DNA of 64,000 nucleotides from Gemmobacter aquaticus (GTDB lineage: Bacteria > Pseudomonadota > Alphaproteobacteria > Rhodobacterales > Rhodobacteraceae): positions 496,001 through 560,000 of the forward strand of contig NZ_VOAK01000011.1 of assembly GCF_007859075.1 (NCBI RefSeq), given 5' to 3'. The position numbers and the translations under genes were made by a program. Every line of letters begins with the position of its first letter. The stretch's first letter is position 1. Below, piece by piece: positions 26,388 to 35,084 of this stretch. The notes under the pieces are model-generated. The model searched no databases. It was given only the letters and a program-made list of their open reading frames with translations, and was not told the origin of the DNA.

Positions 26388-26951
26388 ATGCGACACGTCG
26401 TCCTGTCGATCGGCCTGATTGCGCTTTCCAGCGCTCTCGCCCACGCCGAAACCAACTTGGATGCGGGGATCGAGGATGGCGGCGGCACCCTCAACCCCGA
26501 GGAGCTGACCCTTGGTCGCGTCATGAGCGATGTGGCCGAGGGCAAGACCAGCATGACGACCTGCGCCGCCGGGTACTACATCACCAAATCCGGTCGCCAC
26601 GAAATGGCGCGCGAGCTGTTCGAGCTCTGCGCGAACAACGGCTGGACGGGCGCGATGACCTGGATGTCGCAGCTGGACAACAACGGTCTGGGCGCGCCAG
26701 AGGACCCCGATGCCGCCGCCAACTGGGACCGCCGCGCCGCCGAGGCGGGCGATCCGGTGGGGCAGTTCAATTACGGGGTCGATCTGATGCGCGGGCGCGG
26801 TGTTCCCGCCAATGAGGAACTGGGCCGCCAGCTCGTCGATCAGGCCGCGCGTGCGGGTCTGTCGGATGCGCGGCGCCTGCAGGCTTCGGGCTATGATCTT
26901 GATGAGATCACGCCCGATGCCGACAACTGGAAATACGCCCCGCTGTTCTGA
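26388..26951 (+). CDS. Exported Sel1-repeat protein
   Basis: A 187-residue exported protein (signal peptide VVLSIGLIALSSALAHA). Two or three Sel1-like repeats follow, e.g. NNGLGAPEDPDAAANWDRRA and AEAGDPVGQFNYGVDLMRGR. Two cysteines, in TTCAAGYY and FELCANNG, may form a disulphide. Sel1 proteins usually mediate protein-protein contacts. A ribosome site CGAGGAGGAGCC stands before the ATG, and a terminator follows at 26978, so it ends the transcript that starts with the binding-protein gene. Its role in PQQ metabolism is inferred from position only. Confidence 0.85.
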   Translation: MRHVVLSIGLIALSSALAHAETNLDAGIEDGGGTLNPEELTLGRVMSDVAEGKTSMTTCAAGYYITKSGRHEMARELFELCANNGWTGAMTWMSQLDNNGLGAPEDPDAAANWDRRAAEAGDPVGQFNYGVDLMRGRGVPANEELGRQLVDQAARAGLSDARRLQASGYDLDEITPDADNWKYAPLF

Positions 26952-26977
26952 TGCCCCGATCGCTTGCACGCGACTGG

Positions 26978-27003
26978 ACCGCCCCTGCAAGGGGCGGTTT
27001 TTG
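26978..27003 (+). terminator. Intrinsic terminator after the Sel1 gene
   Basis: ACCGCCCC (26978-26985) pairs with GGGGCGGT (26991-26998) across a TGCAA loop, followed by five T. A classical plus-strand terminator separating the accessory genes from the dehydrogenase gene. Confidence 0.92.
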
Positions 27004-27175
27004 CATTCCGGGCCCCGTGGTCAGACGTGGACTACGACCTTTTTCCCGGTCTCCGACCGTGCTGTGGCGGGGTTTTGCGACCAAGGTCCAATTCATGTCG
27101 GGGCGGCCCGCGCCGATGATATTTCCGTGAACACCGCGCGCCGAGCCCAGGGCGGCGGATCCGAGGGAGGATATC

Positions 27176-28942
27176 ATGAGAAGCTTTGTTCTGGCCGCCG
27201 TCACGGCCATCGTCTGCGCGGGATTTGCTCAGGCGCAGGTGACGGAAGAGGATCTGGCGAAGGACGCCGAAACCCCTGGCGACGTGCTGACCAACGGCAT
27301 GGGCCGCAGTCTGCAACGCTTCTCGCCGATGGAGACGCTGAACAAGACCAACGTGCAGAAACTGGTTCCCGCCTGGGCGTTCTCGCTGGGTGGCGAAAAG
27401 CAGCGCGGTCAGGAAAGCCAGCCCATCATCTATGACGGGATCATGTATATCACCGGCTCGTACAGCCGGCTGTTCGCCATCGACATCAAGACCGGCAAAG
27501 AGCTGTGGCAGTTCGATGCCCGCCTGCCGGAAGGCATCCTGCCCTGCTGCGACGTGATCAACCGCGGCGCGGCCATCCATGGCGACAATATCTATTTCGG
27601 TACGCTGGACGCCCGCATCGTCGCGCTGAACCGCAAGACGGGCGATGTCGTCTGGAACAAGAAGATCGCCGACTACAAGGAAGGCTACAGCTACACTGCC
27701 GCGCCCCTGATCGTGAACGGGCTGGTCATCACCGGCAACTCGGGCGGCGAATTCGGCATCGTGGGCGAAGTGCAGGCCCGCAACGCCGAAACGGGCGAGC
27801 TGGTCTGGACCCGCCCGGTGATCGAAGGTCACATGGGCACCTACATGGGCAAGGAAAGCACCATGACGGGTACGCTCAACGCGACCTGGCCGGGGGACAT
27901 GTGGAAATCGGGCGGCGGCGCAACATGGCTCGGCGGCTCTTATGATGCCGACACCAACACGCTGGTCTTTGGCGCTGGCAACCCGGCACCGTGGAACAGC
28001 CACCTGCGCAACGCGGGCACCCCGGTCGAGGGCAACAAGGGTGACAACCTCTATGCCGCCTCGCGCCTTGGTATCAACCCCGAGAACGGCGAGATCAAAT
28101 GGCACTTCCAGACCACCCCGCGTGAGGGTTGGGACTTTGATGGCGTGAACGAGGTTGTGCCCTTCGTCGACAAGGACGGCAACAAGCGCTTTGCCACCGC
28201 CGACCGCAACGGGTTCTTCTACATTCTGAACCGCGAGGACGGAAAGTTCGTCAACGCCTGGCCCTTCGTGAAGAACATCTCCTGGGCCAAGGGCATCGAT
28301 GAAACTGGCCGCCCGATCTACAACGAAGACAATCGCCCCGGCGATCCGACTGCCTCGGCCGATGGGGCCAAGGGCGCGCAGGTCTTCGCTGTGCCGTCCT
28401 TCCTTGGTGGCAAGAACTGGATGCCCATGGCCTACAGCCAGAAGACCGGCCTCTTCTATGTGCCGTCGAATGAATGGGGGATGGACATCTGGAACGAACC
28501 GATCAGCTTCAAGAAGGGCGCGGCCTACCTGGGTGCGGGCTTTACCATCAAGCCGCTGTTTGAAGACTATATCGGCAGCCTGAAGGCGATGGACCCCAAC
28601 ACCGGCGAGGTGAAGTGGGAGTTCAAGAACGAGGCTCCGCTTTGGGGTGGCGTGATGACGACAGCGGGCGGGCTGGTCTTCACTGGCAACCCCGAGGGCG
28701 ACTTCATGGCGCTTGATGACGAGACGGGCGAGGTTCTGTGGAGCTTCCAGACCGGGTCGGGCATCGTGGGCCAGCCCGTCACCTGGGAACAGGATGGCGA
28801 GCAATATGTCTCGGTCATCTCTGGCTGGGGTGGCGCGGTCCCGCTGTGGGGCGGGGAGGTGGCCAAGAAGGTCAACTACCTGAACCAGGGCGCGACCGTC
28901 TGGACCTTCAAGCTGCCGAAGGAACTGGCCGCGGCCAACTGA
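27176..28942 (+). CDS. PQQ-dependent alcohol dehydrogenase, predicted lanthanide type
   Basis: A 588-residue periplasmic quinoprotein (signal peptide ending FAQAQ), start set by GGGAGG. It has the eight-bladed quinoprotein propeller, with tryptophan-docking repeats such as [13 protein letters not shown] and [13 protein letters not shown]. The adjacent cysteines Cys124-Cys125 (ILPCCDV) form the family's vicinal disulphide near PQQ. Metal and catalytic residues are Glu192, Asn269 and Asp320. Asp322, in GWDFDGVNE, is the additional acid that marks lanthanide-dependent enzymes such as PedH and XoxF, where calcium enzymes have Ser or Ala. Overall similarity is to the ethanol-type ExaA/PedH group. 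Its own terminator follows. Confidence 0.92.
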   Translation: MRSFVLAAVTAIVCAGFAQAQVTEEDLAKDAETPGDVLTNGMGRSLQRFSPMETLNKTNVQKLVPAWAFSLGGEKQRGQESQPIIYDGIMYITGSYSRLFAIDIKTGKELWQFDARLPEGILPCCDVINRGAAIHGDNIYFGTLDARIVALNRKTGDVVWNKKIADYKEGYSYTAAPLIVNGLVITGNSGGEFGIVGEVQARNAETGELVWTRPVIEGHMGTYMGKESTMTGTLNATWPGDMWKSGGGATWLGGSYDADTNTLVFGAGNPAPWNSHLRNAGTPVEGNKGDNLYAASRLGINPENGEIKWHFQTTPREGWDFDGVNEVVPFVDKDGNKRFATADRNGFFYILNREDGKFVNAWPFVKNISWAKGIDETGRPIYNEDNRPGDPTASADGAKGAQVFAVPSFLGGKNWMPMAYSQKTGLFYVPSNEWGMDIWNEPISFKKGAAYLGAGFTIKPLFEDYIGSLKAMDPNTGEVKWEFKNEAPLWGGVMTTAGGLVFTGNPEGDFMALDDETGEVLWSFQTGSGIVGQPVTWEQDGEQYVSVISGWGGAVPLWGGEVAKKVNYLNQGATVWTFKLPKELAAAN

Positions 28943-28960
28943 GCGCAGAACAACGTCGGA

Positions 28961-28988
28961 AAGGCCGGGCCCTGCGCCCGGCCTTTTT
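28961..28988 (+). terminator. Intrinsic terminator after the PQQ dehydrogenase
   Basis: AAGGCCGGGC (28961-28970) pairs with GCCCGGCCTT (28976-28985) across CCTGC, then a T-run. Strong plus-strand terminator, 18 bases past the stop codon. Confidence 0.93.
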
Positions 28989-29119
28989 CATTTGTGGCGT
29001 CAGGGCAGGGCGCAAGGGCCAATCTTGATCGCGCTAATTGACAGCGCCGCCCCGGTAACCCACTTCTGACAGGCGGGTGCAGGCTTGCTGCGCGCGATCG
29101 AAAGACTGGACAGCACGAG

Positions 29120-30319
29120 ATGAAGATCGACCCCGATGCCATCCCCGAGGATGGTCGGAGCGTGGCCACACCAATGGCAAGGGCCGAAGGCGAAACCCCG
29201 ATCAGTGGGCCGCAGCGGTTCGTGATGCGCCAGCCGCTGATCACGGATATCTCGGCCGCGCGCTGGTTGCTGTTTCTGATCCTCGCGGCCTCGATCTACT
29301 TCTTTTACGGCTTCATCGTTCCGGTTCTTGCCGCGACGGTAATTGCGCTTGCAAGCTGGCCTCTGCGGACGAAGGTGGCGCGCGATCTGGAGCTTGGGCG
29401 GACCTGGGCCGCGACGGTGCTGGTTCTGATCTTTGTCTGCTTTCTTGTCGTCCCCATCATCATGGCGCTGGTCTATGCCTTTGGTGAGTTGAAGATCTGG
29501 ATCAACTGGGCCATCGCCATCAACGCGCAGGGTATGGACACACCGGTCTGGATGCGTGACCTTCCGCAAGTGGGGGATTGGCTGGACGAGCAATGGCGCG
29601 ACCATATCGGCCGACCCGGCGCGATTTCCGAGATTGTCTATCTGGTCAGCGGATCCAACATCGGGGCGATCTACAGCACAGTCGTGACGGCGGGCGCTTT
29701 GGCCTTCCATATGGCGCTGACGCTGCTTTTCATGTTGATCACCCTGTTCGTGCTGTATCGCGACGGGGACCGCATTGCCGACCAGATCGACCGCGTGGGT
29801 CTGCGCATCCTGCCAAGCCGTTGGGAAAGGTTGTCGCGCGTGGTGCCTGCCACGATCAGCGCAACGGTCACCGGCATGACCCTGATCGCGATCGGCGAAG
29901 GTGTGATCCTTGGTACCGCCTACTGGATTGCCGGGGTGCCTTCGCCCGTCACCTTTGGCGTCATCACCGCCTTCATGGCGCTGATTCCGGGCGGGGCGCC
30001 GCTGTCATTCACGCTGGTCTCGATCTATCTGGTGGCCTCGGGCTCGGCCTTCGCGGGGGCCGCGCTGTTCATCTGGGGCACGGTGGAGCTGTTCATCGTC
30101 GACAAGACGATCCGGCCGGTTCTGGTGGGCGGGCCGGTAAAGCTCCCATTCCTGCCGACGTTCTTCGGGCTGATCGGCGGGGTCAAGACCATGGGCATTG
30201 TCGGGCTCTTTGTCGGGCCGGTACTCATGGCGCTGCTGGTTTCGATCTGGCGAGAATGGCAGCGAGAGATTTCCGAGGAAGAGGAACGGCAGCGCAGCCG
30301 CTCTGCATCACGACCCTAG
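29120..30319 (+). CDS. AI-2E-family membrane transporter
   Basis: A 399-residue AI-2E family (TqsA/PerM-like) protein. Hydrophobic segments include WLLFLILAASIYFFYGFIVP and TWAATVLVLIFVCFLVVPII near the N-terminus and a cluster from residue about 195 (FHMALTLLFMLITLFVLY) to the end. The family segment ITAFMALIPGGAPLSFTL precedes the C-terminal helices. Members export small molecules or act in Na+/H+ exchange; the AI-2 label is historical and the substrate is unknown. The gene converges on tctE with a 4-base overlap. Confidence 0.88.
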   Translation: MKIDPDAIPEDGRSVATPMARAEGETPISGPQRFVMRQPLITDISAARWLLFLILAASIYFFYGFIVPVLAATVIALASWPLRTKVARDLELGRTWAATVLVLIFVCFLVVPIIMALVYAFGELKIWINWAIAINAQGMDTPVWMRDLPQVGDWLDEQWRDHIGRPGAISEIVYLVSGSNIGAIYSTVVTAGALAFHMALTLLFMLITLFVLYRDGDRIADQIDRVGLRILPSRWERLSRVVPATISATVTGMTLIAIGEGVILGTAYWIAGVPSPVTFGVITAFMALIPGGAPLSFTLVSIYLVASGSAFAGAALFIWGTVELFIVDKTIRPVLVGGPVKLPFLPTFFGLIGGVKTMGIVGLFVGPVLMALLVSIWREWQREISEEEERQRSRSASRP

Positions 30320-31689
30320 GTGGTCGGCGGGAAACGCACCACCACACGCAGGCCGCGTCCCTCGGGGCCGGTATCGACCATGATGCGGGCGTCAAACGCC
30401 TCGGCGATATCGCGCACGATCAATAGCCCCAGCCCATGCGCCGAGGCGCGCGCAGTGCGGGCGACCTGCGGCCCCTCCAGCGCACGGCGGATCGTGGCCA
30501 TCTGCGTCTCTGACAGCGGCGGGCCGGTATCCTCAACGGTAACCTCGGCACCTGTGGGCCCCGGTGTGACCCTTACGGTCACCGTCGGGTCAGGGCCTGC
30601 GTGGGTCAGCGCGTTGTCGATCAGGTTGTGAAGCAATTCCTGCACCAATGTCGCCTCTGCCATCCCATAGGCGGGCAGGTCGCCCTCAAACCCAAGATCG
30701 CAGGCCGCCTCGGGTATGCGTTCGGTCACCAGTTGCCGGGCGATATCGGTCAGGTCCAGCCGGCTGCGGGCAGGTTGCGCCCCCGCCGCCTCGACCTGAG
30801 CCAGCAGCAGAAGCTGGGCCAGCACCCGTTCCGCCCGGATGAGCGCGGCATCGGCCTTGTCGAGTGCTGCCGAGATCATCGCCGGGTCACCGCCGCGACT
30901 TGCCATGGCAAGCTGCATCCGTGCCGTGGTCAGCGGTGTGCGGATCTGGTGGTTTGCGCTCCCCGAAAAGGTCTTGAGCGCCGAAACCGTTGCATCCAGC
31001 CGCGCCATGAAGCCGTTGATCGCCTCGATCAATCCCTCCACCTCGCGGGGGACATCGGCACGGATCGGGGTCAGATCCGCCGGAGCCCGCGCGGCAAGCC
31101 CTTGTCCCAGACGGTTCAGCGGGCGCAGCGCCAGCGTGACGGCGATCCATGAGACCACCGCCGCTGCCGTGGCAAGAAGCGTCATCCGCAGGGCCGAGCG
31201 CGTGAGCAGCGCGCGGGCCAGCGCCGCCCGCGCCCGCGTCGATTCCGCCACGGTGACCGAGAAGGCCAGATCGCCCTCGCCGGTCGACAGAACCCGCGTC
31301 AGCGTCGCCGCGCGCACCTCGACCCCGCGCGTGACGAAGCCTGCGAAAACCGTGGTGCCGGGGGCAGCGCCGGGGACGCGGGGCAGATCCTCGTAGCCCG
31401 TCAGGATGCCCGCCGGGCTATCGACCCGGTAGAACACCTGGTCCTGCGCGGTAGAGGCCAGCATCTCGAGCGCCGCATAGGGGATATCGACATCGAGGCC
31501 CCCGTCGGTGCTGACGGTGACCCGTTCGGCAATCGCCAGCGCCGATCCGGCAAGGATGCGGTCCGAGATTGCTTGGGACGTGCGCAGCGCCTCGGCCCGG
31601 GTGTCCAGAAGCGCCAGTCCTCCGATGACAGCAGACGACAGGAACAGCCAGGCCAGCAGCCGCCCACGGATCGAGGCGGGTGCGATCAT
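30316..31689 (-). CDS. tctE: TctE-like sensor histidine kinase
   Basis: A 457-residue membrane histidine kinase with an N-terminal helix (LLAWLFLSSAVIGGLALLDT), a periplasmic sensor domain to about residue 165, a second helix and HAMP region, the HisKA phosphoacceptor His in NHQIRTPLTTARM, and the ATPase boxes NLIDNALTHAG and SAHGLGLLIVRDIAE. The architecture is that of the TctE family controlling tripartite tricarboxylate transporters. It overlaps tctD by 4 bases (ATGA), and the cognate tctCBA genes lie 2 kb away. Confidence 0.88.
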   Translation of the reverse strand: MIAPASIRGRLLAWLFLSSAVIGGLALLDTRAEALRTSQAISDRILAGSALAIAERVTVSTDGGLDVDIPYAALEMLASTAQDQVFYRVDSPAGILTGYEDLPRVPGAAPGTTVFAGFVTRGVEVRAATLTRVLSTGEGDLAFSVTVAESTRARAALARALLTRSALRMTLLATAAAVVSWIAVTLALRPLNRLGQGLAARAPADLTPIRADVPREVEGLIEAINGFMARLDATVSALKTFSGSANHQIRTPLTTARMQLAMASRGGDPAMISAALDKADAALIRAERVLAQLLLLAQVEAAGAQPARSRLDLTDIARQLVTERIPEAACDLGFEGDLPAYGMAEATLVQELLHNLIDNALTHAGPDPTVTVRVTPGPTGAEVTVEDTGPPLSETQMATIRRALEGPQVARTARASAHGLGLLIVRDIAEAFDARIMVDTGPEGRGLRVVVRFPPTT

Positions 31690-32363
31690 GGCCCCTCGCG
31701 AGGTTTTTCGATGAAGTACCCAAGGCCGCGTGCCGTGCGCAGGTTCAGCCCGAGGGGAGAGAGGCGGCGACGCAGGCGGCTGATGTATTGCTCGATCGCA
31801 TTGCCCGACAGCTCGTCATCGATCGTGGTCAGTGACTGGACGATCGCATCCCGCGTCACGACGCGCCCGGCGCGGGTGACGAGAAGCTCGAGCAGCGCCA
31901 GCTCGCGCGCGGGCAGGTCGATGGCTTCGGCCCCCACGCGGAATTGCCGGGCAACCAGATCAAAGGTCAGCGGACCCAACTGGATTGTCGCCGCGCGCAA
32001 GCCTGCCTGACGCCGCAACAGTGATCGCACGCGGGCCTCGAACTCGGCTACGTCAAAGGGCTTTGTCACATAGTCATCCGCACCAAGGTCAAGCCCCTTG
32101 ACCCGGTCCTCGGATGCGCCGCGCGCGGTCAGGATCATCACCGCCGCCTGATTGCGCCGCGCCCGGATCGCGCGCAGGACGCCCAGCCCGTCAAGCCCCG
32201 GCAGGTTCAGATCGAGGATCACCAGATCAAAGGTTTCCGCCAGCGCCAGATCCATGGCCGAAAGCCCGTCATGCACATAATCGACCGCGTAGCCTGCCGT
32301 GGTCAGCAGGGTGGTCAGGGCCTCGGCCAAGGGTAGGTCGTCTTCGGCAAGCAGGATGCGCAT
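31686..32363 (-). CDS. tctD: TctD-like OmpR-family response regulator
   Basis: A 225-residue two-component regulator. The receiver domain has the acidic pair in LLAEDDLPLAE, phosphoacceptor Asp51 in VILDLNLPGLDG and the conserved Lys in DDYVTKPFDVAEFEARV. The C-terminal winged helix includes RELALLELLVTRAGRVVTRD and ISRLRRRLSPLGL. It should switch on transporter genes in response to a carboxylate sensed by TctE. The 115-base region between it and the divergent binding-protein gene carries a 13-bp tandem repeat that could be its target. Confidence 0.9.
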   Translation of the reverse strand: MRILLAEDDLPLAEALTTLLTTAGYAVDYVHDGLSAMDLALAETFDLVILDLNLPGLDGLGVLRAIRARRNQAAVMILTARGASEDRVKGLDLGADDYVTKPFDVAEFEARVRSLLRRQAGLRAATIQLGPLTFDLVARQFRVGAEAIDLPARELALLELLVTRAGRVVTRDAIVQSLTTIDDELSGNAIEQYISRLRRRLSPLGLNLRTARGLGYFIEKPREGP

Positions 32364-32403
32364 GGGGCCAAGCTTAGGGCCGCGCGTGCAGCTTGTGAAC
32401 TGC

Positions 32404-32442
32404 CCCGTTTCAGGCGCCCGTTTCAGGCGCCCGTTTCAGGCG
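32404..32442. repeat. 13-bp tandem repeat, three perfect copies
   Basis: CCCGTTTCAGGCG is repeated three times without a spacer at 32404-32416, 32417-32429 and 32430-32442, midway between the divergent tctD and binding-protein genes. The position suggests either a response-regulator operator array or replication slippage. Confidence 0.95.
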
Positions 32443-32478
32443 GTTGTGCGGGGGCGGGCGCTCTGCAACAGTAGCGCC

Positions 32479-33531
32479 ATGGGATGGAAGGCCTCTCTTG
32501 CCGCGCTGATGTTTGCCGCCACCGCCGCCTCGGCGGAGGTCGCGCATTTTCCGGCCCCCGATGGTGGCGAGGACCGGCACCTTCGGCTGTATTCCTCGCT
32601 GGACGTGCATCTGGCCTTGCCGCTGATCGAAGGGTTCCAGCGCCTGCACCCGGATATCGCCGTCAGCTATGACGAGATTCTGACCGCCCCGCTTGCCGAG
32701 CGTGTGATTGACGAAACGGACGCGGGCGGGCCGACTGCCGATCTGATCTTTTCATCGGCCATGGATCTGGTGGTGAAGCTGGCCAATGATGGCTATGCGC
32801 GCCCCGCGCCGGTGCCCGAGGCGGCGAACTGGCCCCGTTGGGCCAACTGGCGCGACATGGCTTTCGCGCTGACCTATGAGCCGGGCGTGCTGATCTATCA
32901 CAAGCCGTCGTTCCCCGATGGGCCACCCGATACGCGCGCGCAGTTGATGGACTGGCTGGAGACAGCGCCGAAGGGCAAGATCGGCACCTATGACGTGACG
33001 CAATCCGGCGTGGGATACCTGTTCTTCCTGCGCGATCTGGAACATTTCGCCGATCTCTGGTCGCTTGTGGGCGCGATGGGCGAGGCGGGGCTGCGGGTCT
33101 TTCCGACCAGTCAGGACATCATCGCCCGCGTGAATTCGGGCGATCTGCTCATCGGCTACAACATTCTTGGCAGCTATGCCGCCGATCAGGCCGCGCAGAT
33201 GCCGAATCTTGGCCTGACCTTGCCGCGCGACTTTGTCGTGGTGGTCAGCCGGGTGTCGATGGTGCCGCGCGCTGCGGCCAATCCCGAACTGGGCGAGTTG
33301 TTCCTGTCGTTCCTCATGTCGCGTGAGGGGCAGACCCTGCTGGCCGAAAAGCTGCGCCTTCCGGCCGTCAGTCTGGAAGTGTCGGGCAGCGCCAGTGCCG
33401 GTGCGATGAACCGTGTTTTCGGCGACCGGCTGCGCCCGGTGCCCGTCAGCCCCGGCCTACTGGTATATCTGGATCAGGCAAAGCGCGCCCGTGTTCTGGC
33501 CCGCTGGAGAGAGGTTCTGGACCTGCATTGA
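32479..33531 (+). CDS. ABC-type (iron/thiamine-like) substrate-binding protein, orphan
   Basis: A 350-residue exported binding protein (signal peptide WKASLAALMFAATAASA). It belongs to the family 1/FbpA-like class: LRLYSSLDVHLALPLIEGFQ at the N-terminus, VLIYHKPSFPDGPPDTRAQL in the middle and FLSFLMSREGQTLLAEKLRL near the end. No ABC permease or ATPase gene accompanies it. It stands between tctDE and tctCBA, where similar orphan binding proteins occur in related bacteria; it may present a ligand to the TctE sensor rather than serve transport. This last point is inference. Confidence 0.86.
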   Translation: MGWKASLAALMFAATAASAEVAHFPAPDGGEDRHLRLYSSLDVHLALPLIEGFQRLHPDIAVSYDEILTAPLAERVIDETDAGGPTADLIFSSAMDLVVKLANDGYARPAPVPEAANWPRWANWRDMAFALTYEPGVLIYHKPSFPDGPPDTRAQLMDWLETAPKGKIGTYDVTQSGVGYLFFLRDLEHFADLWSLVGAMGEAGLRVFPTSQDIIARVNSGDLLIGYNILGSYAADQAAQMPNLGLTLPRDFVVVVSRVSMVPRAAANPELGELFLSFLMSREGQTLLAEKLRLPAVSLEVSGSASAGAMNRVFGDRLRPVPVSPGLLVYLDQAKRARVLARWREVLDLH

Positions 33532-33653
33532 GTTTCCGCGTTGCGGCGTCAGGTTCATGACAGGTTTGCGTGTTGAACATGGCTCCAGTCCGGGGCGAGG
33601 AGGCCCCAGACCTTGGGAATCGGCGGCATGACCGCCCCTTCGGGAGGAACGAC

Positions 33654-34598
33654 ATGAAACACTTCATCCTTGGCTCCGCACTTTCGCTCGTGCTGGCCAT
33701 CCCCGCTTTTGCCGATGACTATACGATCATGGCGCCGGCCAACCCCGGCGGCGGCTGGGATGCCACTGCGCGGTCGATGCAAGAGGTGATGCAGGCCGAA
33801 GGTATTGCCGGCAACGTCGAGGTGACGAACGTTCCGGGCGCCGGCGGCACCGTGGGCCTTGCGCAGTTTGTGGCGGATGCAAAGGGCGATCCGTCCAAGC
33901 TGATCGTCGGCGGCTACGTGATGCTGGGCGCGATCCTGACGAACAACAGCCCCGTGACCCTGGCCGATGTGACCCCGATCGCGCGTCTGACGGGCGATAC
34001 GCAGGCCATCGTGGTTCCGGCGGCATCCGATATCCAGACCATCGGTGATCTGGTTGAAAAGCTGAAGGCTGATCCCGGCGCCGTATCCTGGGCGGGTGGC
34101 TCGGCTGGTGGTACCGATCACATCACCGTGGGCCTGCTGGCAAAGGCTGCGGGCGCCGATCCGTCGAAGGTGAACTACATCGCGTTCTCGGGCGGTGGTG
34201 AGGCGATGGCGGCTATCCTTGGCAATCAGGTCACCGCCGGTGTCTCGTCGGTGGGTGAGTTTGCCGAGCAGGTCAAGGCCGGCACCATGCGCCTGCTGGC
34301 GGTCTCGTCGGCCGAGCGTCTGCCGGGCATCGAGGCGCCGACGCTGAAGGAAGCGGGCTTTGACGTCGTCGTGCAGAACTGGCGCATGGTCGCCGCCGCG
34401 CCGGGCCTGACGGATGAGCAGGTCGCCAAGATCTCGGCCGATATCGAAAAGCTGAACGGCTCGGCGGGCTGGACCTCGGTGCTGGAAACCAAGGGCTGGG
34501 CCAACACCTATCTCGCGGGCGATGCCTTTGCCGAACAGCTGAAGGCCGATACCGCAGCGACCGAAGCCGTCCTGCGTGACATCGGGCTTGTGAAATGA
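33654..34598 (+). CDS. tctC: TctC, periplasmic binding protein of a tripartite tricarboxylate transporter
   Basis: A 314-residue exported TctC-family protein; start at 33654 after GGGAGG, with signal peptide [16 protein letters not shown]. Typical elements are [20 protein letters not shown] and [15 protein letters not shown] near the N-terminus, which bind the carboxylate, and [20 protein letters not shown] in the middle. It delivers its ligand to the TctAB membrane complex. Its stop overlaps the tctB start (ATGA). Confidence 0.95.
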   Translation: MKHFILGSALSLVLAIPAFADDYTIMAPANPGGGWDATARSMQEVMQAEGIAGNVEVTNVPGAGGTVGLAQFVADAKGDPSKLIVGGYVMLGAILTNNSPVTLADVTPIARLTGDTQAIVVPAASDIQTIGDLVEKLKADPGAVSWAGGSAGGTDHITVGLLAKAAGADPSKVNYIAFSGGGEAMAAILGNQVTAGVSSVGEFAEQVKAGTMRLLAVSSAERLPGIEAPTLKEAGFDVVVQNWRMVAAAPGLTDEQVAKISADIEKLNGSAGWTSVLETKGWANTYLAGDAFAEQLKADTAATEAVLRDIGLVK

Positions 34599-35083
34599 CC
34601 GGCCACTTCGTGCCACAGCGCCGCCCCTCGTGGGCGGCGTTCGTTATCGCAGCGGGGCTGGCGGCTCTGGCGGCCGTGATGCTGTGGGATGCCACGCTTC
34701 TGAAGCAGGATGGCGGCTATGGCGGTGTGGGGCCTGCGGATGTGCCGCGCCTGATCGCCATCGGATTGCTCGTTCTGTCGGCCGCGACCGTGTACGCGGG
34801 CATCCGGGGCAATGTGCCGCGCGCACCGCGCCAGGAACCGGCGCCGGTGCTGTGGATGCTGGGCGGGCTTGTAGCACAACTTGTGCTGCTGCATCCGGCG
34901 GGCTTTGCCATTGCAAGCGGGCTTCTTTTTGGGTTCACGGCGCGTGCCATGGGGAAAAAGCCGCTGTGGCTGACCTGCGGTGTCGGGTTTCTGATGGCGC
35001 TGGTTGTCTATGGCATCTTTGATCGACTGCTGAAACTCGACCTGCCCGCCGGGCCCATCGAGCGACTGATCTTCGGGGGCTGA
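34595..35083 (+). CDS. tctB: TctB, small membrane subunit of the tripartite transporter
   Basis: A 162-residue protein with four hydrophobic segments ([70 protein letters not shown]), as expected for TctB. The short [10 protein letters not shown] motif between the first two is conserved in the family. It is coupled to tctC by a 4-base overlap and ends 1 base before the tctA ATG. Confidence 0.93.
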   Translation: MTGHFVPQRRPSWAAFVIAAGLAALAAVMLWDATLLKQDGGYGGVGPADVPRLIAIGLLVLSAATVYAGIRGNVPRAPRQEPAPVLWMLGGLVAQLVLLHPAGFAIASGLLFGFTARAMGKKPLWLTCGVGFLMALVVYGIFDRLLKLDLPAGPIERLIFGG

Positions 35084-35084
35084 G

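Noticed and set aside
27032-28804. 590-codon open frame on the minus strand
   Set aside because: It is antisense to the PQQ dehydrogenase, whose motifs are unambiguous. Long antisense frames are expected at this GC content, and the translation has no recognisable domain.
27176-28942. XoxF methanol dehydrogenase
   Set aside because: The Asp-Phe-Asp site is shared, but the rest of the sequence and the PedF partner fit the ethanol-type ExaA/PedH group better. The XoxJ-like neighbour leaves some doubt.
32404-32442. CRISPR array
   Set aside because: The 13-bp units are directly adjacent without spacers and too short for CRISPR repeats.
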